A stretch of 64,000 nt of DNA from Flexamia atlantica (GCA_035578135.1 JAQJVK010000020.1:2790001-2854000), one strand, 5' to 3'; shown: positions 1 to 13,384, numbered from the stretch's first letter. Notes: generated by a model not told the origin, from the letters alone. Program-made: numbers and translations.

Positions 1-344
1 GTTCATTTAATCTGTTCTCAAAAATTACCTTGGCAGCTAACATTTTAAAACAAACAGAAAACAGTACCTTTTGTTTTAAGAGGGTGGCGACCTCTTTTTA
101 CTGTACCTTGCCTTTACCCTCTTCCCCTCTACATGCACCTCAGTGCATGGATTTTATCAAGCAAAGCAAGGAGTGAGCCGGTACAGTACAAGGGGGAACA
201 GGACTGCTTAAAGTATGCGACAACGAGAAGACTCTAAGCTGCGATATCGCTGATATAGTCTCGAGGTCCAGTGCACAACCGACTCACCAACTAGAATAAC
301 ATTTGAAAATAATATTGCTTGAGCTTTAAAAATAAAATAATCAC
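1..344. other. AT-rich stretch, no gene seen
   Basis: No coding pattern, RNA gene or repeat structure could be supported. A minus-strand open frame crosses its right part but resembles no protein family. Confidence 0.5.
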
Positions 345-425
345 TAAAATAACAAATCCCAACAGTACTGTCCAGGATTTGAACTCGGGAATTAGTTCCA
401 CGGGTTCCTATTAGCGGCATTCAAA
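345..425 (-). repeat. tRNA-like (SINE head?) fragment
   Basis: Read on the minus strand, the complement of 372-386 gives GAGTTCAAATCCTGG, close to a pol III B-box / TpsiC arm. About 35 bases before it lies a segment that could be a decayed A-box. No tRNA fold closes, so this is at best the head of a decayed tRNA-derived SINE. Confidence 0.25.
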
Positions 426-682
426 TATTACTGTTAAAGTAGGTCTCACAAAGTGGTGAAATCATTTCGTTTAATTTCAAATAAAAAATTATTGTGAAGA
501 TGATTTTTGCAATATATTTTAAATAATAAGTTTTATTAGTGTTTCTAAGAATTATTAATTACAAATTTAATTGAATATTCTAGATGGGGCAAGTACATAT
601 ATTCAAAAGGAGTCATTGATATTAAATATATATATTTCATTGTCACTGTTCATACACTGCTAAAAATTTTATATTAATATTA

Positions 683-1514
683 GACCGGGAGCTGGGAGGT
701 CAAAAATTACGTCATAAGGTGCACATGTAAAAGCTATTCCGTTTTGAAGAGGCATCCTAGGGGGTGTCAAAAATGGGTTTTTGAGCCCTCAATCTGGGGG
801 TTTTCTCCAAGGTGGACAAACATGAAAATGACCCATAAAAAAGGGTTTTTTGCAATTTTCATGTAGAACAACTTGAATGATAACGTTTTAGCTCACACCA
901 TTGAATTCAGCTTAAAAAAACAAAAATTTTGGTATGTTGAATCATTGTTCTATGTTCATTGGTTACCGAGATACTGCTGGTGATGAACTCAAAACGTCGT
1001 CTAATGTTAACCTTATGGGGAATAAATAAAATCGTATAACTTGCTTATGTCTCAACATATCTTAATGAAACATGATATGTGGCTTCATTTAGTTAAGACC
1101 TATTGTATATTAGCCTTAAATCCCCCTTTTTTGCATTTCCGTGGCAGTAAACGTGCACACATTTTTCCCATGTTATTCTTATGGGGAGAAAATAAAAGTC
1201 TATATCATGCTTGTTTTTCAATATATAATGATAAAACCTGGCATAAGGCTTCTTCTAGTCGAGGTTTATTGGATATTGACTTAAAACCACCCGATTTGTA
1301 CATACCTGTTGCAACAAACCCGTAAACTTAATCCCCATGTTATTCTTATGGAGAATACAAAAAAGTCACATTCAATTTTGTCCACCTTAGAGAAAGCCCC
1401 CAGATTGAGGGCTCGCAAACCCATTTTTGAAACCCCTCAGGATGCCCCTTCAAAATGGCACAGCTTTTACATGTGCACCTTATGACGTAATTTTTGACCT
1501 CCCAGCTCCCGGTC
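683..1514. mobile_element. Foldback / MITE-like element with ~135-bp terminal inverted repeats
   Basis: The left end (683-819) and right end (1379-1514) are inverted copies of each other at roughly 90 percent identity by eye, starting GACCGGGAGCTGGG and ending with its complement. The dinucleotide TA lies directly outside both ends (681-682 and 1515-1516), as expected for a Tc1/mariner-type TA target site. There is no transposase frame, so the element is non-autonomous. Its interior is related to segments near 41.8-42.5 kb, 54.8-55.2 kb and 59.7-60.0 kb. The plus-strand frame at 1041-1325 is probably incidental. Confidence 0.75.
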
Positions 1515-1516
1515 TA

Positions 1517-1943
1517 TATGTATTACGTCTTATTATTAATATCGACGTTCTTGCTTACAAAGTTAAAATATTACCTTCCCCGAACAGGATTTAGGAAGTT
1601 TTGTAATATCATCTACTGGCTCAACTTCACTACCTTATCAGCAGCACTTCGTAGAAAACTAATTTTAAGAAAACCTAAGAAAAGTTTATATTAGTTTAAA
1701 GATTTTCTTTGGTTTGAGTTGTAAGTAAAATTAATATGAAAGAAAACATTATTTGATCTTTCCTCAGTTTTTAGTTTCCTCCTGCAAATTTTTGATAAAA
1801 CAAAACAAAGATTTTAATTTCAGTTAAAAATCCTGATTCATCTTATAATCAAATAAATAAACTTAGTTAACTAGGGTTATCAACTCGATTAACTATTTTC
1901 TTTCCAACTGATGAGCCAGTTGGTAATTAGCTTACTAATTTGC

Positions 1944-1946
<3 letters not shown>
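1517..1946. other. AT-rich stretch, no gene seen
   Basis: Nothing beyond scattered A/T runs is visible between the foldback element and the TA microsatellite. Confidence 0.5.

Positions 1947-1992
<46 letters not shown>
1947..1992. repeat. (TA)23 microsatellite
   Basis: An uninterrupted alternating TA run of about 46 bases. It can extrude as a cruciform and is expected to be length-variable. Confidence 0.95.
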
Positions 1993-1998
<6 letters not shown>

Positions 1999-3890
1999 TT
2001 ACAAAACTGTCACTTTTAGAATAAATGATTGGTCTAGATCATAGTGATTATTGAAGCTTATATTCTTTGAAAACTAACTTTTGAAAGATTATGTGATCTG
2101 TGCAAAGAATATTTTGGTCCTACCTAATGTATTTTTTTGTATCTATAAAAATACACTATATAATTTAACAGTTATGCTTGGCTTAAACTCCATCCAAATT
2201 GTTATCGCTTTTGAATTTGACAATATGAGCGAGCAGGCAACGTTTCGGTTAGGTAAACACATTCATAGGTTAATTTCAAAACTCATTTAGCTGAATTCGC
2301 AAATATTATTTGCATCTTCCGCACACGAAATTAAATTTTACAAGTGGAAACATATTGAAAACTTCCTTTGTGACCGATGTTTGAATTTTCCTCGTTATGA
2401 GTTCGCAGAATTTCATATTGAGTTGTTCCTCTCATGATTTTTCTTTGTTGTTTATTTTATTTGTTAACCGCGAGATAATTTGATATTCTTTTACCCGTCT
2501 ACTTTGTTGGAATAACAAACCGGGATTGTAATAAAATTACAATAGATCACGAAGGTATGATCATTTTACTTAGGTTGGCTGATTTAACTTACCTGGGTCA
2601 TCGATCAAGGGTTGACTGAATTTAAATAGATATGGCCTGATTTTTGGCACTATTTCGTACTCGTATGCTACCATTTTTCAAATAGTTACCTTTTTTCAAA
2701 ACATCAGAAACTTCAAGGTTTGTTTTGTTTCTATCGAAATACAATTACATAGGGAAAATAAAAAAAAAAATAACTACACACACAAATTGTAAACAAATTT
2801 CCTATAATTGAGGTAATTTGGTGTATTTGTTTCGATAAAAACTCAAAATTTAAATCATCTAGCAGATATACCCGTGGCTTCGCCCGCTGGAAGGATATCT
2901 TATTAAACCATATTATGCATTTACAGTTTTCTTCTAATAATTTAACAAATAGACTGTGTTGGGTTATGGCCGCGCATTTTCACCCTTTAGGAGGCAGCTT
3001 GCAGCAGCTGGTGATTCCACCCAAAATTGAATTGAGAAGGTTTAACAATTCCTCGGAAAACATTTATTGGAAAATGTCATGAATTAGCATCTATCCATTT
3101 CCCCATAGAGAATGATAGTTTTGTTTAAGTTAAATTTTAAGTTTGTTTACGACATGATATTCTGTGCAGTTTTGTTTTCTTAGGCAACTGTGGACTCTTT
3201 AAACATTTAATTAAATACGTTACGTTTACTTAATGCGAAGAATATGAGCAAAAACAAGTACCCCAACACATGAAGAAAATTATAAACAATTACTCGACAG
3301 TGTAGCCAACCACTTCGAATTTTCTGCTATGTTAATCTTAGTCAAGATGGGGAAAGTAAAAGAATAAAAAATCTCGCGATTTAAATTCAGTCGAATTTAG
3401 TTTAATCCTAATTAAAATTGACCGAATTTGGAGAAAGCGGTCCTAAGTTTTTCTCTACGAGTTTTCTCTCAAAGGATTTTTGTTTCTATGAATATTGGTC
3501 TAATTTTAAGCGAATTTTTGATGAAGGAATTATTCCTATGAGTTTTGTTTTCTCCACACTGGGAGCCCAGACCCAGTAATGGCCGGGCCTTGTCGCTGTC
3601 TGTCAACGGGCCTGCTTCTCCACCCAGCGTTCCTCTTACGCAGAATAAGATTCAGATTAGACCAAGATTGATTACATTAAGATTATGCAGGATTATGGTT
3701 ATCCTGCAGTAAAAAAGGTTTGCAAAAACCCTAAACGATTCCTTTGGACAATGTACTGCGTTTACCGCCGAACTAAAATATCAATTATCTCCGCAACTAG
3801 TTGACGTAAACTAATGATTCAAAACACTAGATTATTTAGTTTTTCAAGTCAAATTTAATGGTTGCAAGTATATTTTCTTTAGAGGTCACA
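1993..3890. other. AT-rich stretch, no gene seen
   Basis: No coding signal. A short GC-richer patch at 3550-3650 has no recognisable structure. A motif at 2868-2890 (CCCGTGGCTTCGCCCG) resembles ends of dispersed insect repeats, but no partner copy occurs in this window. Confidence 0.4.
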
Positions 3891-4360
3891 GATTTTGTGA
3901 AATTTGAAAAATTTGAATTTTTTAACACTTAAACCCCCATAACTTCTGAACCTGAATTTTTACAGACATGCGGGTGGTGTCATTTTGTTTGTCATCTTAA
4001 GCACTAAAAACCGTGAAATATTTATCAAAATCGTTTGAGCAATTTTTGGGAAATTTGGTTTTTTGTAATTTTTATGGGGTAAATACCCTTAAAATCAAAA
4101 ATTCAAAAAAAATGAAAAATACGCCTGGAGATACTACGGCTTTATACCTACATGCCAAATTTCATGAAAATCGGACCACTGGTGTCGTCTCTAGCTTTGT
4201 TTACATCCACACACACACACAGACAGACAGACACCACGCCAAAAACCACTTTTTTGGATTCAGGGAGCACGAAAACGAATATATCCACTAACAACTCAAA
4301 TTCGAAAATTTTGATGAAAACAATACTTTCTCCATATCCTATGTATAGGGGAGAGAAAGT
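3890..4360. repeat. Probable dispersed repeat with CA/CAGA microsatellite
   Basis: The segment has the look of an insect interspersed repeat and holds a short (CA)n(CAGA)n tract at 4208-4233. Several frames are open on both strands here, but they overlap each other and the microsatellite and show no family resemblance. No terminal repeat or second copy is visible in the window. Confidence 0.35.
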
Positions 4361-6737
4361 AAAAGTTAAGTACATGGCACAGAGGCCTAAGCAAAGACAA
4401 ATAATTAATTCAGGTTGATTTTTCAGCTATCAATTCACTTCTAATACGCCTCAAAGTAAAGTATTACGCCTTCTGTGCTTTCGTAAATATTTTGTTGTTT
4501 TGCTCGAGTGTCGTTTTCTGTAGAATCTCCGATTTTATATATGGACAGTTGATTCACATTCGTGATTCATTAATGAAATCCTACTTTAAGATGAAACATG
4601 AGCTTCTGAAACTTAAGTTTCTTCCACTGTTGCATTAAAAGTAAAAGAGCTTGAAAAATATTTAGTAATGAGTTTTATCATAAATTATTTTCAAAGCAAG
4701 AATCATAATACCCCTACTTGAATATTCAACTATTACTTATTGATTATTATAACATTGAAGAGTAAAACCTTACCCTTTTTATTGAATATTTTAATACAAT
4801 CCTCAAATTAATTTCCATGTGCCAAGTAATTTTTGATACTTTTCCATTGATGTGGGTGACTGTGAAAAATTCTAGAGTTGCTTCTGTGAACATTCGCACC
4901 AAGAACTACCATATTAGCTTCGTTTGGAAACTTGAATGATGAATTAGTTTCATGAGTGACAAATAATCTCTTTAGACCGACATATTTTCATTAGTTCCTT
5001 CGTTTGTGATCTCTTTCACGATTTGGATTTTGATTATTTGTCTTTATGAATCGAAAGGTGGTAGAACAGTCAACACTACTCCTATCTACTTTGGAGGATT
5101 TCAATATAAGCACAGGAAACATTATTTGAATCTGGCGTTTGATTTCTTTTAGACTATTAGTCATCTTGTGATTATTTTCATTCATTAGATGAGGGTTTAC
5201 ATTTAAGTGTCTTAAAGCATTTCAAGTTGATACTCCGTGATAAAATACGTTTTATTAGTCATAGTTAGTCATAGTCTATTTACTAAGTATGAAGTTGATA
5301 CCTAACGTATTAAAGGGTAAATTAAAATTTAAGATTGTGGTGACTGTTAATAATCTTCACACGTTTTGAATCCTATAACTGGGACTTAGCTTAATAGATC
5401 GATCACCATTCGACCAATAACGTCATGTTTTCTTGTAACTTAAGAAAAATTGTCTCAGTACTGATAATTTGGCTATACTGATACAGTTTATTCAAAGCCC
5501 GAACAATACGCATAGAAAACACGAGTCCTTAAAAATCTTTTAATTCGTGATTAGGTTTTGTTAAGAATCAATATTAGCAAAATAGATCGATGATATTTAA
5601 CAGTATTGCATTCATTGACTTTAATTTTACAATGAAGCTAATTAAAACAGCTTGAATTATTTTAATTATATTCCAAACAAAAATAACCAGTGTAGAGTAG
5701 AGTTAATATTAGAGAATGTGGTCGATGCAGAGAACACTGAACAAGGCCTTGCAGCCACACTGCGGTTCCCAGGATAAACTCGGCAAACGGCCTTTTAAAT
5801 TTACTTCTCGACTCCTCCCTTTGTTCCTACTACAGTCGGAATAAACATATGTTCAGTCGAGAATGGAGTTTTCAACTCGTATTTAAACACAGATTATTTA
5901 AACTTTATAAAGATATGGCAAACCACCTACTCACCTCCAAACAACATGTCAAGGTCGCGTAAAATAATTTAATGTAGACCATGCATCAACGTAACCAAAT
6001 GGCGGCTTTGTAATAAAAAGACAAAATTAAGTAAGGGATACATTACGAAATATCGAACAAGCTTAGGGAAACTGTATGAAAGAACCCTTAATTGCTGAAA
6101 AGAAAAATAATAAGATCCTGCACTAAAAGCCGATTTAGCCTGTAGAGGCGTTTGGGAGACTCAGATAGAGGCATGGTTTGATGTCCGTGTTATTGACACT
6201 AATACCATATCATATGTCTCCCTGACCCTCGAACAAGTCATAAAAATCCAGAAGGAAATACTTTAAGAATGCAGAACGAGAAAAGAAGAAAAAAGATACA
6301 TCAGCATGTGAAAATAGAAATACCACCTTCACTCCCCTAATAACATAAATAGATGGAAATTTGGGAATCGAATTTCAAACTTTTCTAAGAGTGATCCCCA
6401 ATCACTTTAAAGACTGTCAGAGAAGTGGGGGAAGCCTCATAGCGTAGTAATGAATTTGATAAGGATTCGACTAACATGTGCAGTTCTGAGAGCTGCGGGC
6501 GTGTGCCTCAGACGAGCAAGAAAAGAGAGGAGGTAATTTGAAAATATGGAGCGGGGATCTAGTTATTAAGAAATTAACAATGACTTTTAATATTACTTAA
6601 TTCCATACAATTGTTATAATTTTGTGATTAAATTTTATACTCTTACATATAATTGGATAGATTGGTAAATCAGTTTTTAACATTTTTCTATTTACTGTGA
6701 CTGATTGGCAACTTCTTTCGTGCTTTTTTTGCTTATT
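4361..6737. other. AT-rich stretch, no gene seen
   Basis: No frame longer than about 65 codons and no clear repeat. A short GC-richer patch at 5730-5800 carries no recognised motif. Confidence 0.4.
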
Positions 6738-6914
6738 TTGGCGGCGTCAAGTTTATTAGGCTGTTTGCCACCCTTATTGCACCGATATCAAAGGAGTTAT
6801 CGGACGTATTAGTTCTTTGAGACCAAAAGATTTGCTGTTTGCGAGATTTCCTTTGATACAATATATTTCCTTTGACACGGGCGAGAAATAGGCCAACAAT
6901 ATTGACGCCGCCCG
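6738..6914. mobile_element. Short MITE-like element with ~27-bp imperfect TIRs
   Basis: GGCGGCGTCAA at 6740-6750 is perfectly inverted at 6902-6912, and the match continues inward with mismatches for about 27 bases per arm. At about 175 bp it cannot encode a protein. No convincing target-site duplication was seen, so the superfamily is open. Confidence 0.5.
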
Positions 6915-8907
6915 TAAAAACGGGTACGAAAAAATGCATTGGGTTGTCAATCTGTATTATACTATCTGTATTATAATATATCTGTCTTCATCCGTTATAT
7001 AATGTCTGTTTTAATGATTAAAGCTTTTGTAAACCTTATATTAACTTTAATGTCTCACTAATACATATTAGGAGGCTAACTAATAAAATATACTTTCGTT
7101 CGAGCAGTGAGAAGTGAGTAGCAAGAGGTGTTTGTTGATAAAGGGTGTTTGCAAACTCTCGCCCGTGACTTCGAGAGTTTATTCTACACGAAACGCGTGA
7201 AAACGTTATTTTATCTTTGGCCCTTCTCCGTTCCCAGTCAGTGTGTTTGTTGGTGAAAACATCATTGTTTATAAACTGCTTGTGAATCCAGGATTCCGTA
7301 TCACTTGTAATTTGGGGCAAATGTTAACGATTTATTGTTCTCTGCATCTATCTTGTGACTGACAGCAACAAGGGTGGAATTCAAATTAAAAACTACCAAA
7401 TAGAAAATTGTTTGACAAATTTATTTTATCATAAATGTAATTGCCACATACTTATAATGTATAGTCAAACGAAAATATAAGTACACAAAACAAATTTAAA
7501 ATTAATCTTTGTCATACAGAGGTGGTTCTCTTCAATTTTCGAACATATCTTTAATTTGGTTATAACATTCTTTTTTTAGTTTATTTTAAAAATCTTTCTT
7601 GAACTGCGGGTTCGAAACTCAGAATTTTGAAAATGCAAACATAATTCCTTTTATGCATCATTTTACCCTTGGGCTTTTCGAAGAAACGAAGTTATGATTT
7701 TATTCATTAGACACTTAACTAAACGAATCTAAAATTACATGTGTAAAGAGATAAACGTGGAATTTGATTATTAAATCTTTGGAAATATATTATTTTATAA
7801 TATTCATCCTAGAGCGACAAAGTTTCGTAGTCTGAGCATCATGAAGGGGTTTCCAATTAACAAGGCCACTCGTCTTTTACAAAGCCCTAAGGTCGAATTT
7901 AGAGGAGCTCATTTCCTGAAGGCTCCGACCCCACACTCCTTCAAGGATTATATGTGACGTCACTCGATAGAATAACTTATTGATGGTTAATGTGGGTCTA
8001 TCAAGGTTATTAAGGACGTGTTAGAAGATCTTTTCCACTGTGCACTGAAAGATGAATGTACTGAAAAAGACTTTTCCAATAAAATATTAATCTTAAAAGA
8101 ATGAATGAAAAGTTTTCATATCTCGGACTTTATTTTTTAATTCATAAGAGTCTTTAACATTCAGTTCAATTGTTGAATATTTGTAATTTTATCTTACCTA
8201 TCATCTTTGTAAATTGTTGAATGGGCCCTTCAAGGGTAAATTTTGACCCTCAATGAGGTGTGATTAGAAATAATGAATTTCATTAAAAAAAGCTGAATTC
8301 TAGAAAACAATGCGTCACTTGATGTGGTTTTACAACCAGTTGGAAGCCTAACTGACTATGTGCCCTACGGAAAAGTGGTTTCAAATGACAGTTTTGTCAT
8401 TTTTTTTGCAAAAGAAAATTCTATGTAGTTGTAATTTACATATAAAAAATCTCTACCACCAATATTACAAATTTGCACCATCTATAGAGGAAATATTCGT
8501 CGCGAAAAGTTGGGGACTGCTAAATTACAGGAAATAAAAAATCTTTCAAAGTCGTGCTATAAATATAAAACAGTAGATTAATGCTGCGACTGCAATGAGT
8601 CTGAATACAAATGACTTGTAACGATTGCCTACGTGCGGAGCCTGTGGCCCGACCTGCTTCCATCTCCCTCAGTATATTTTTCTCTGAAATGTAACTTCTT
8701 TCAGCCTTTTTCGATAGTTATCTTCTATTTTCAACTCTTTTATTTTGTATATAAATATGTTTTGGTTTTCTACATATGATATAGTTGTTCATCCTACGTG
8801 ACGGGTGTAAATTAACTATTAAAAAAGTCTGTAAATTTTGCAAATGTGTCTGATTTTCTAACAATCTATACGGGGTTGATTGAACTTTGATGTTGTCCGA
8901 AAATTAG
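6915..8907. other. AT-rich stretch, no gene seen
   Basis: A 94-codon minus-strand frame at 7036-7320 matches nothing recognisable. No repeats were detected by eye. Confidence 0.4.
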
Positions 8908-9406
8908 GATCTTTTACGTTATGTGTCAGCAATTTTAAAATATTTTATATTAGTTTATATTGACGAAAAACAGAGCGGAATTCACTTTATAATGGTCGGA
9001 TTAGTATTTTTAGTTGTTAGGTTAGGTTAGTTTTTTGTAGTAGTTTTTTTGGTGTTTAGGTTAGGTTAGGTTTACCTAACATAACCTAACCTAACATGTA
9101 TATTTTAGGTTAGGTTAACCTAACCTAACCTAACCTAAAGCTCCGGTGCCCACACACAAACGGTAGAAAGTAACTGGCGGCTTGCAAAACATCGGAATAA
9201 AGTTCAGTGCGGTACGTGGCACTCTATGATTGACTCATATTGTGTGAATTTTTGTGGCGTCGGCGGAATAAGGATAAAGACTTATTTCAACTAATTATAT
9301 GTGATATTGTCGCCTACTGGCCTCTAGAATACATGTATGAGGTATTTGTTTCATTACAACGTTATAGAAAATATTTTAGGATTGCTGACACATAACGGAA
9401 AAGATC
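8908..9406. mobile_element. Foldback element with TTAGG/CCTAA core
   Basis: Positions 8908-8946 and 9369-9406 are inverted copies (GATCTTTTACGTTATGTGTC against its complement) with few mismatches. The interior holds runs of TTAGG and CCTAA in both orientations. Its right-end motif ATAACGGAAAAGATCCGAAA recurs near 20,514 beside a second TTAGG/CCTAA block, so the two are probably related. No coding content. Confidence 0.6.
9017..9138. repeat. Interstitial telomere-like TTAGG/CCTAA repeats, inverted
   Basis: Three or more short runs alternate between TTAGGT and ACCTAA orientation, separated by short spacers. TTAGG is the usual insect telomere unit; mixed orientation and imperfect units show this is an interstitial block, not a chromosome end. 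Confidence 0.8.
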
Positions 9407-11270
9407 CGAAAGTTATGTTAACATAACTTTATACAGCTAGGAGTTTTAGTTTCAATAGCTAAAAGCCAAGGAAGTTGTCTTAATAAGTAATAGTGACTAG
9501 TTAGAGGAATCTCTGATATGGAATAATGGCAGTTACGAATAGGTATTCAATTGCATCCAGTAGAACCAATCATTGTACGACCCGATCGCTCTAAGGGCAT
9601 AAAAGTCTTAAGGTTTCATTTACAAGCACTTCTGGATGTCAAGGTATTAAAAGAAGACTATCACTTATGACACGAAAGTTTGAGGTTCAGACTCTAGGTA
9701 GTTTAAAATATCGCATTATTCTACATTAAATACATAAAACATTCTAAATCTAAACAGTAATGAAACATGTAAGTCCGGTTTAACAGAGTCAGTGAACCGT
9801 TCCCTTAATCCTTGTTCAAACTTCATAAGTAGGAAATCCTCGCCAACTGCCAAGTTTCAGTTAACTTGTAAAGGGAGCCTAGGACTTGAACAGGGCGACA
9901 GTAAGAAACTATTTCTTCTCGCCGAAATCATTGAATTATATGTTGAAATAAGGAAAAAACATTATAGGTGTTCATTCTACAGCGTTCATTTTGAATTTTA
10001 ATAATGTACACGTTTAAATTTCAAAATTTTGTTTGCCTGTATCTACTATAAACTTACCGAATAATGGTACCACCAATTTTGAACAGCCCGTCTAGGACAA
10101 AACTGTAGTTAGTTGCAAAACCTATCTCTAACCCTCTCCTGAACCATCATTCAGTGTTGTAAAAAATACAAATTTTATCAAGATGGCAAAAAATTTGCAT
10201 CTCTGCCTGCTTTTAGTTGTTATTTTCAATATTGTAATAAAAGATTTTCAATTGTTCTAAAATTTTTTCACGTGGTGATGTTTTCTGAAATGTTGTTTGT
10301 GTTACAGGTGAGTCATCTCCTAGGTTCCAAAATTGTAAGTGGAGTTGATTAATCAATAGTTTGATAGGGAGAACCTTTAATTTCTTTTTTTACATAAAAG
10401 TAACAGTTTTTTAAGACTGATTTAATCAACAATCTACGAACATGTAAATACTAATTAACTGGATATAAATAAAGTAGTCGTATTTACTACAACAACTGTA
10501 CTGAATACAAGACGGTAAAATGTAAATAAAAGATGGAAAATGCCGACTAATTTCGTTTGGTCTACCAATTATCATTAGACCAAATGAGAGACTCTTCTTC
10601 ATTTACAATTCTACATAGAAAATCTTGTGCAATTTGGTCATATTTCTTTTTAAACTCAAGTGGATGCCGTAAGACTTCATACTGAAGTCATCGTTTCCAC
10701 AATGATATTTTCAATTAAAATTACATTGGTGGTTCTTGGGGTTTTTCGCAGCGGTGGAGTTGCTATTCATTTTGATTTTTGCATTACTTGGCCTCACATT
10801 ATTAAGGAGGCGCTCTTTTTTAAAATGAATATCGGTTCTTTTGTGTGGGTCTTGATACCGTCATCTTGGTAGGACACTACTAATTTTGTCAATAAATAGC
10901 TTATAAGTTATTTACTAATGATTAGTGTAGCCATTATAAATCGATTGCCATTTTATATTTTTTATGAATACTTACATGGAAGAAGTACGGTATAAGTGTA
11001 AATGTATTATAGGTGGACGTCTTTCATTTATATATATCCACTATATAGAACACAACATTTTATGCCAATCAAGAATTTATCCAAACACAATTATGTCAAC
11101 AAGAGCTGATTCATTTAACTGCTTTTAGTTTTCTTTATTAAAATATCTATAATCACAGAGTTCAAAAATAGCCAAACAGACCTCGTTCATTATACCCGTT
11201 TATACCTTATTTCCTTTATTAATTTTTTTATGACTCAAGGAACATAAATTTTGTATTTTTACTAAGGTTT
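9407..11270. other. AT-rich stretch with one acceptor/donor junction
   Basis: No gene recognised. At 10,307/10,308 a pyrimidine-rich tract ending TTACAG is immediately followed by GTGAGT, the layout of a recursive splice site, with another GTAAGT near 10,336. Frames at 9,792-10,001 and 10,660-10,872 look random. Confidence 0.4.
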
Positions 11271-11276
11271 TTATTT

Positions 11277-11428
11277 TATTTATTTATTTTTTTTTTTAAT
11301 GTCGGCCTTTAGATGTGTATTAATTTTAAGCCGTTTCCTTGCTTCCGTTATTGTTAGCAATTAATTTAAATATTTAGAAAATTGTAATTATAATTTCATG
11401 TGGAAATAAAAGTGGTTTGATTTGATTT
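11277..11428 (+). mobile_element. 3' tail fragment of a non-LTR retrotransposon
   Basis: The segment ends AATAAAAGTGGTTTGATTTG plus another TTTGATTT unit: a polyadenylation-like signal followed by a short simple-repeat tail, typical of CR1/Jockey-type LINE 3' ends. The same ending occurs on the opposite strand at 27,193-27,290. The 5' part is missing and no reverse transcriptase frame is present. Confidence 0.5.
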
Positions 11429-13110
11429 AAAACTTAAATGGTTTAAGTGGAAAAAAACAGCCATCGATTGTAACTTTGTTTTATCCCACACAACGTTTGA
11501 AAAGCCTCAAACTATAGTAGAATATTTATAGTTAGTAGTAGAACAGAAGTTTTATTTTATCGTTCTTAACGTTTGAGAAAGCTCAGAATGTTAGTATACT
11601 AAGTACTAAAAGATTTTAATTATAGTATTGACTTTGAAACGGTAACAACAATAAACTAATGAATAACATTTTTATAACATCATTTTTTGTCATATGATAA
11701 CGAAACATTTATTAAATTTTTAGGGGTTGTAATATTCCTCTTAGAATTCGGTAATATTATTTGAAACAGTATTTTGACACAGTCAAGTTATTGGCATCAG
11801 TTTTTTTCTACTAAGCTTTAAACAAAGTGGAAGAAGTAAACTTGTGGGCTTCCTTTGCTAAACGTAAGACTTGAAGAGATGTAGGCCCTGTAAGTTAACT
11901 TCAGTCAACAGTCTTAACAAGTACAACATAAACAAAAGTTTTCATTTCCTCGCTGTGCGAGAGCCTGCTATTCGTCAGACGTCGCGCGCTTACGGAAAAC
12001 GTGACCCTTTTCCTTCAAATTGTTTCTAGTGATTTATTTTGAAATTGTTTAAACTTCTATTTTTTCGTCTGTTTTCCTCCTACGCCTATAACTTAATGAA
12101 ATAAATTAAATTCGGACTTAACCGTCGTGGCCTGATCAATATTGATATAGTGCAGTTTAACGTGTTAATATTTCAAATTGTAAATAGCGTTAATGCGCAG
12201 ATAATTTCATGGGATTTATAATGATGAAAAGGAATTAATCGTAGGTCTATGCCTTTCAGTTCTTGGGATAGATTCCACAGCGTATTTTAATTAAAAATGG
12301 GCTCCGACTTTGATGACTAACAAAACTATCATAATCGCCTCACAAATATGTACATTATTGAAGGCCAGAGGTTCATCACTAACATGTCCAGTAAAGATAA
12401 ATAGTTATTCAAATTTTTGTACGACTGGTGAGGAATAAAATATTGTATAAGTGATAAGTATCTTTCGGACCGCTCCTAAACTTACCGTCAACTCATGTAA
12501 TTTTTATTTCAGGGATAGAAGAACATGAACTGTCATATTTTCAGCTGTTATCACCTTGATTAAAATGCTAATATAAAACTTTGACCTATGGAGGCAGTTT
12601 CAGCACTGTTCCTATATTAAGGAAGGACATTTCTCAAACTTAAATAAAGTTAGTTTGAACACCTATTAACCGTAACACTGACCGGTTTTTAAAGTGAAAC
12701 CCGATTAAATTACGGTTCTGTTGTGCCTAGTTAACGTTGGCACACAAAATATGCCAGATACATTCGATAACAATTGCTTATTCATTTAACAAAAAGCCTT
12801 TATGTCAGCAGTTATATTGCAAAGGAAAATACAGTATATTATTTATATTAACTTTTTTAGATTATAATATTGTTAATCGATTGAAACGGGATGCAATTTT
12901 TTAACTTTTAAGCGGTCCCCAGTTGTACAAAGGATCATACATCGGTAAACATACTGTACTTTGATCTCTCTAACTCAAGTCTAATCGTCAGGTAGTCAAT
13001 ACCTGGGCCTCTCCTTAAGTTGTCATTAAAAAACACTAATCCAAAGCAGACGTTGAGCTCAATGCACTAAGAAGACTTTACAATCTTACCACTTTATAGG
13101 TTACAAAGGT
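11429..13110. other. AT-rich stretch, no gene seen
   Basis: No coding, repeat or RNA structure could be supported. Confidence 0.4.
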
Positions 13111-13119
13111 TTAGTGCAA

Positions 13120-13300
13120 ATTTGAACACCGAGTGAGAAAACGCTCGCTTTTCTGTAGATAATGAAAGGCGGAAGTGGCGTGTCTGGGAAGGCGGTCGTG
13201 TAAGTGAGGCGCCGGCACAAATTGTCCTGGAGATACCGCGCTGTGCACGCGACAGCAACAAGTGAGGCTCCAGACTGAAGGACTGGGAAGGAAATATAGC
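13120..13300. other. CpG-rich island-like patch
   Basis: A GC-rich, CpG-rich patch stands out in an AT-rich background. On the plus strand it contains a good donor-like GTAAGT at 13,200-13,205, so a non-coding first exon is conceivable. A 65-codon minus-strand frame covers it but shows no family resemblance. No confident promoter element was found. Confidence 0.25.
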
Positions 13301-13384
13301 ACAGTCAAATTAGATTAATCGAGAGAAAAAAGGATGATGGCTGAAAATTAGCAGATATGTACGTTAGAACCATCTGAACGTCAT

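Noticed and set aside
9017..9138. Chromosome end
   Set aside because: Repeats are short, in both orientations and surrounded by ordinary sequence.
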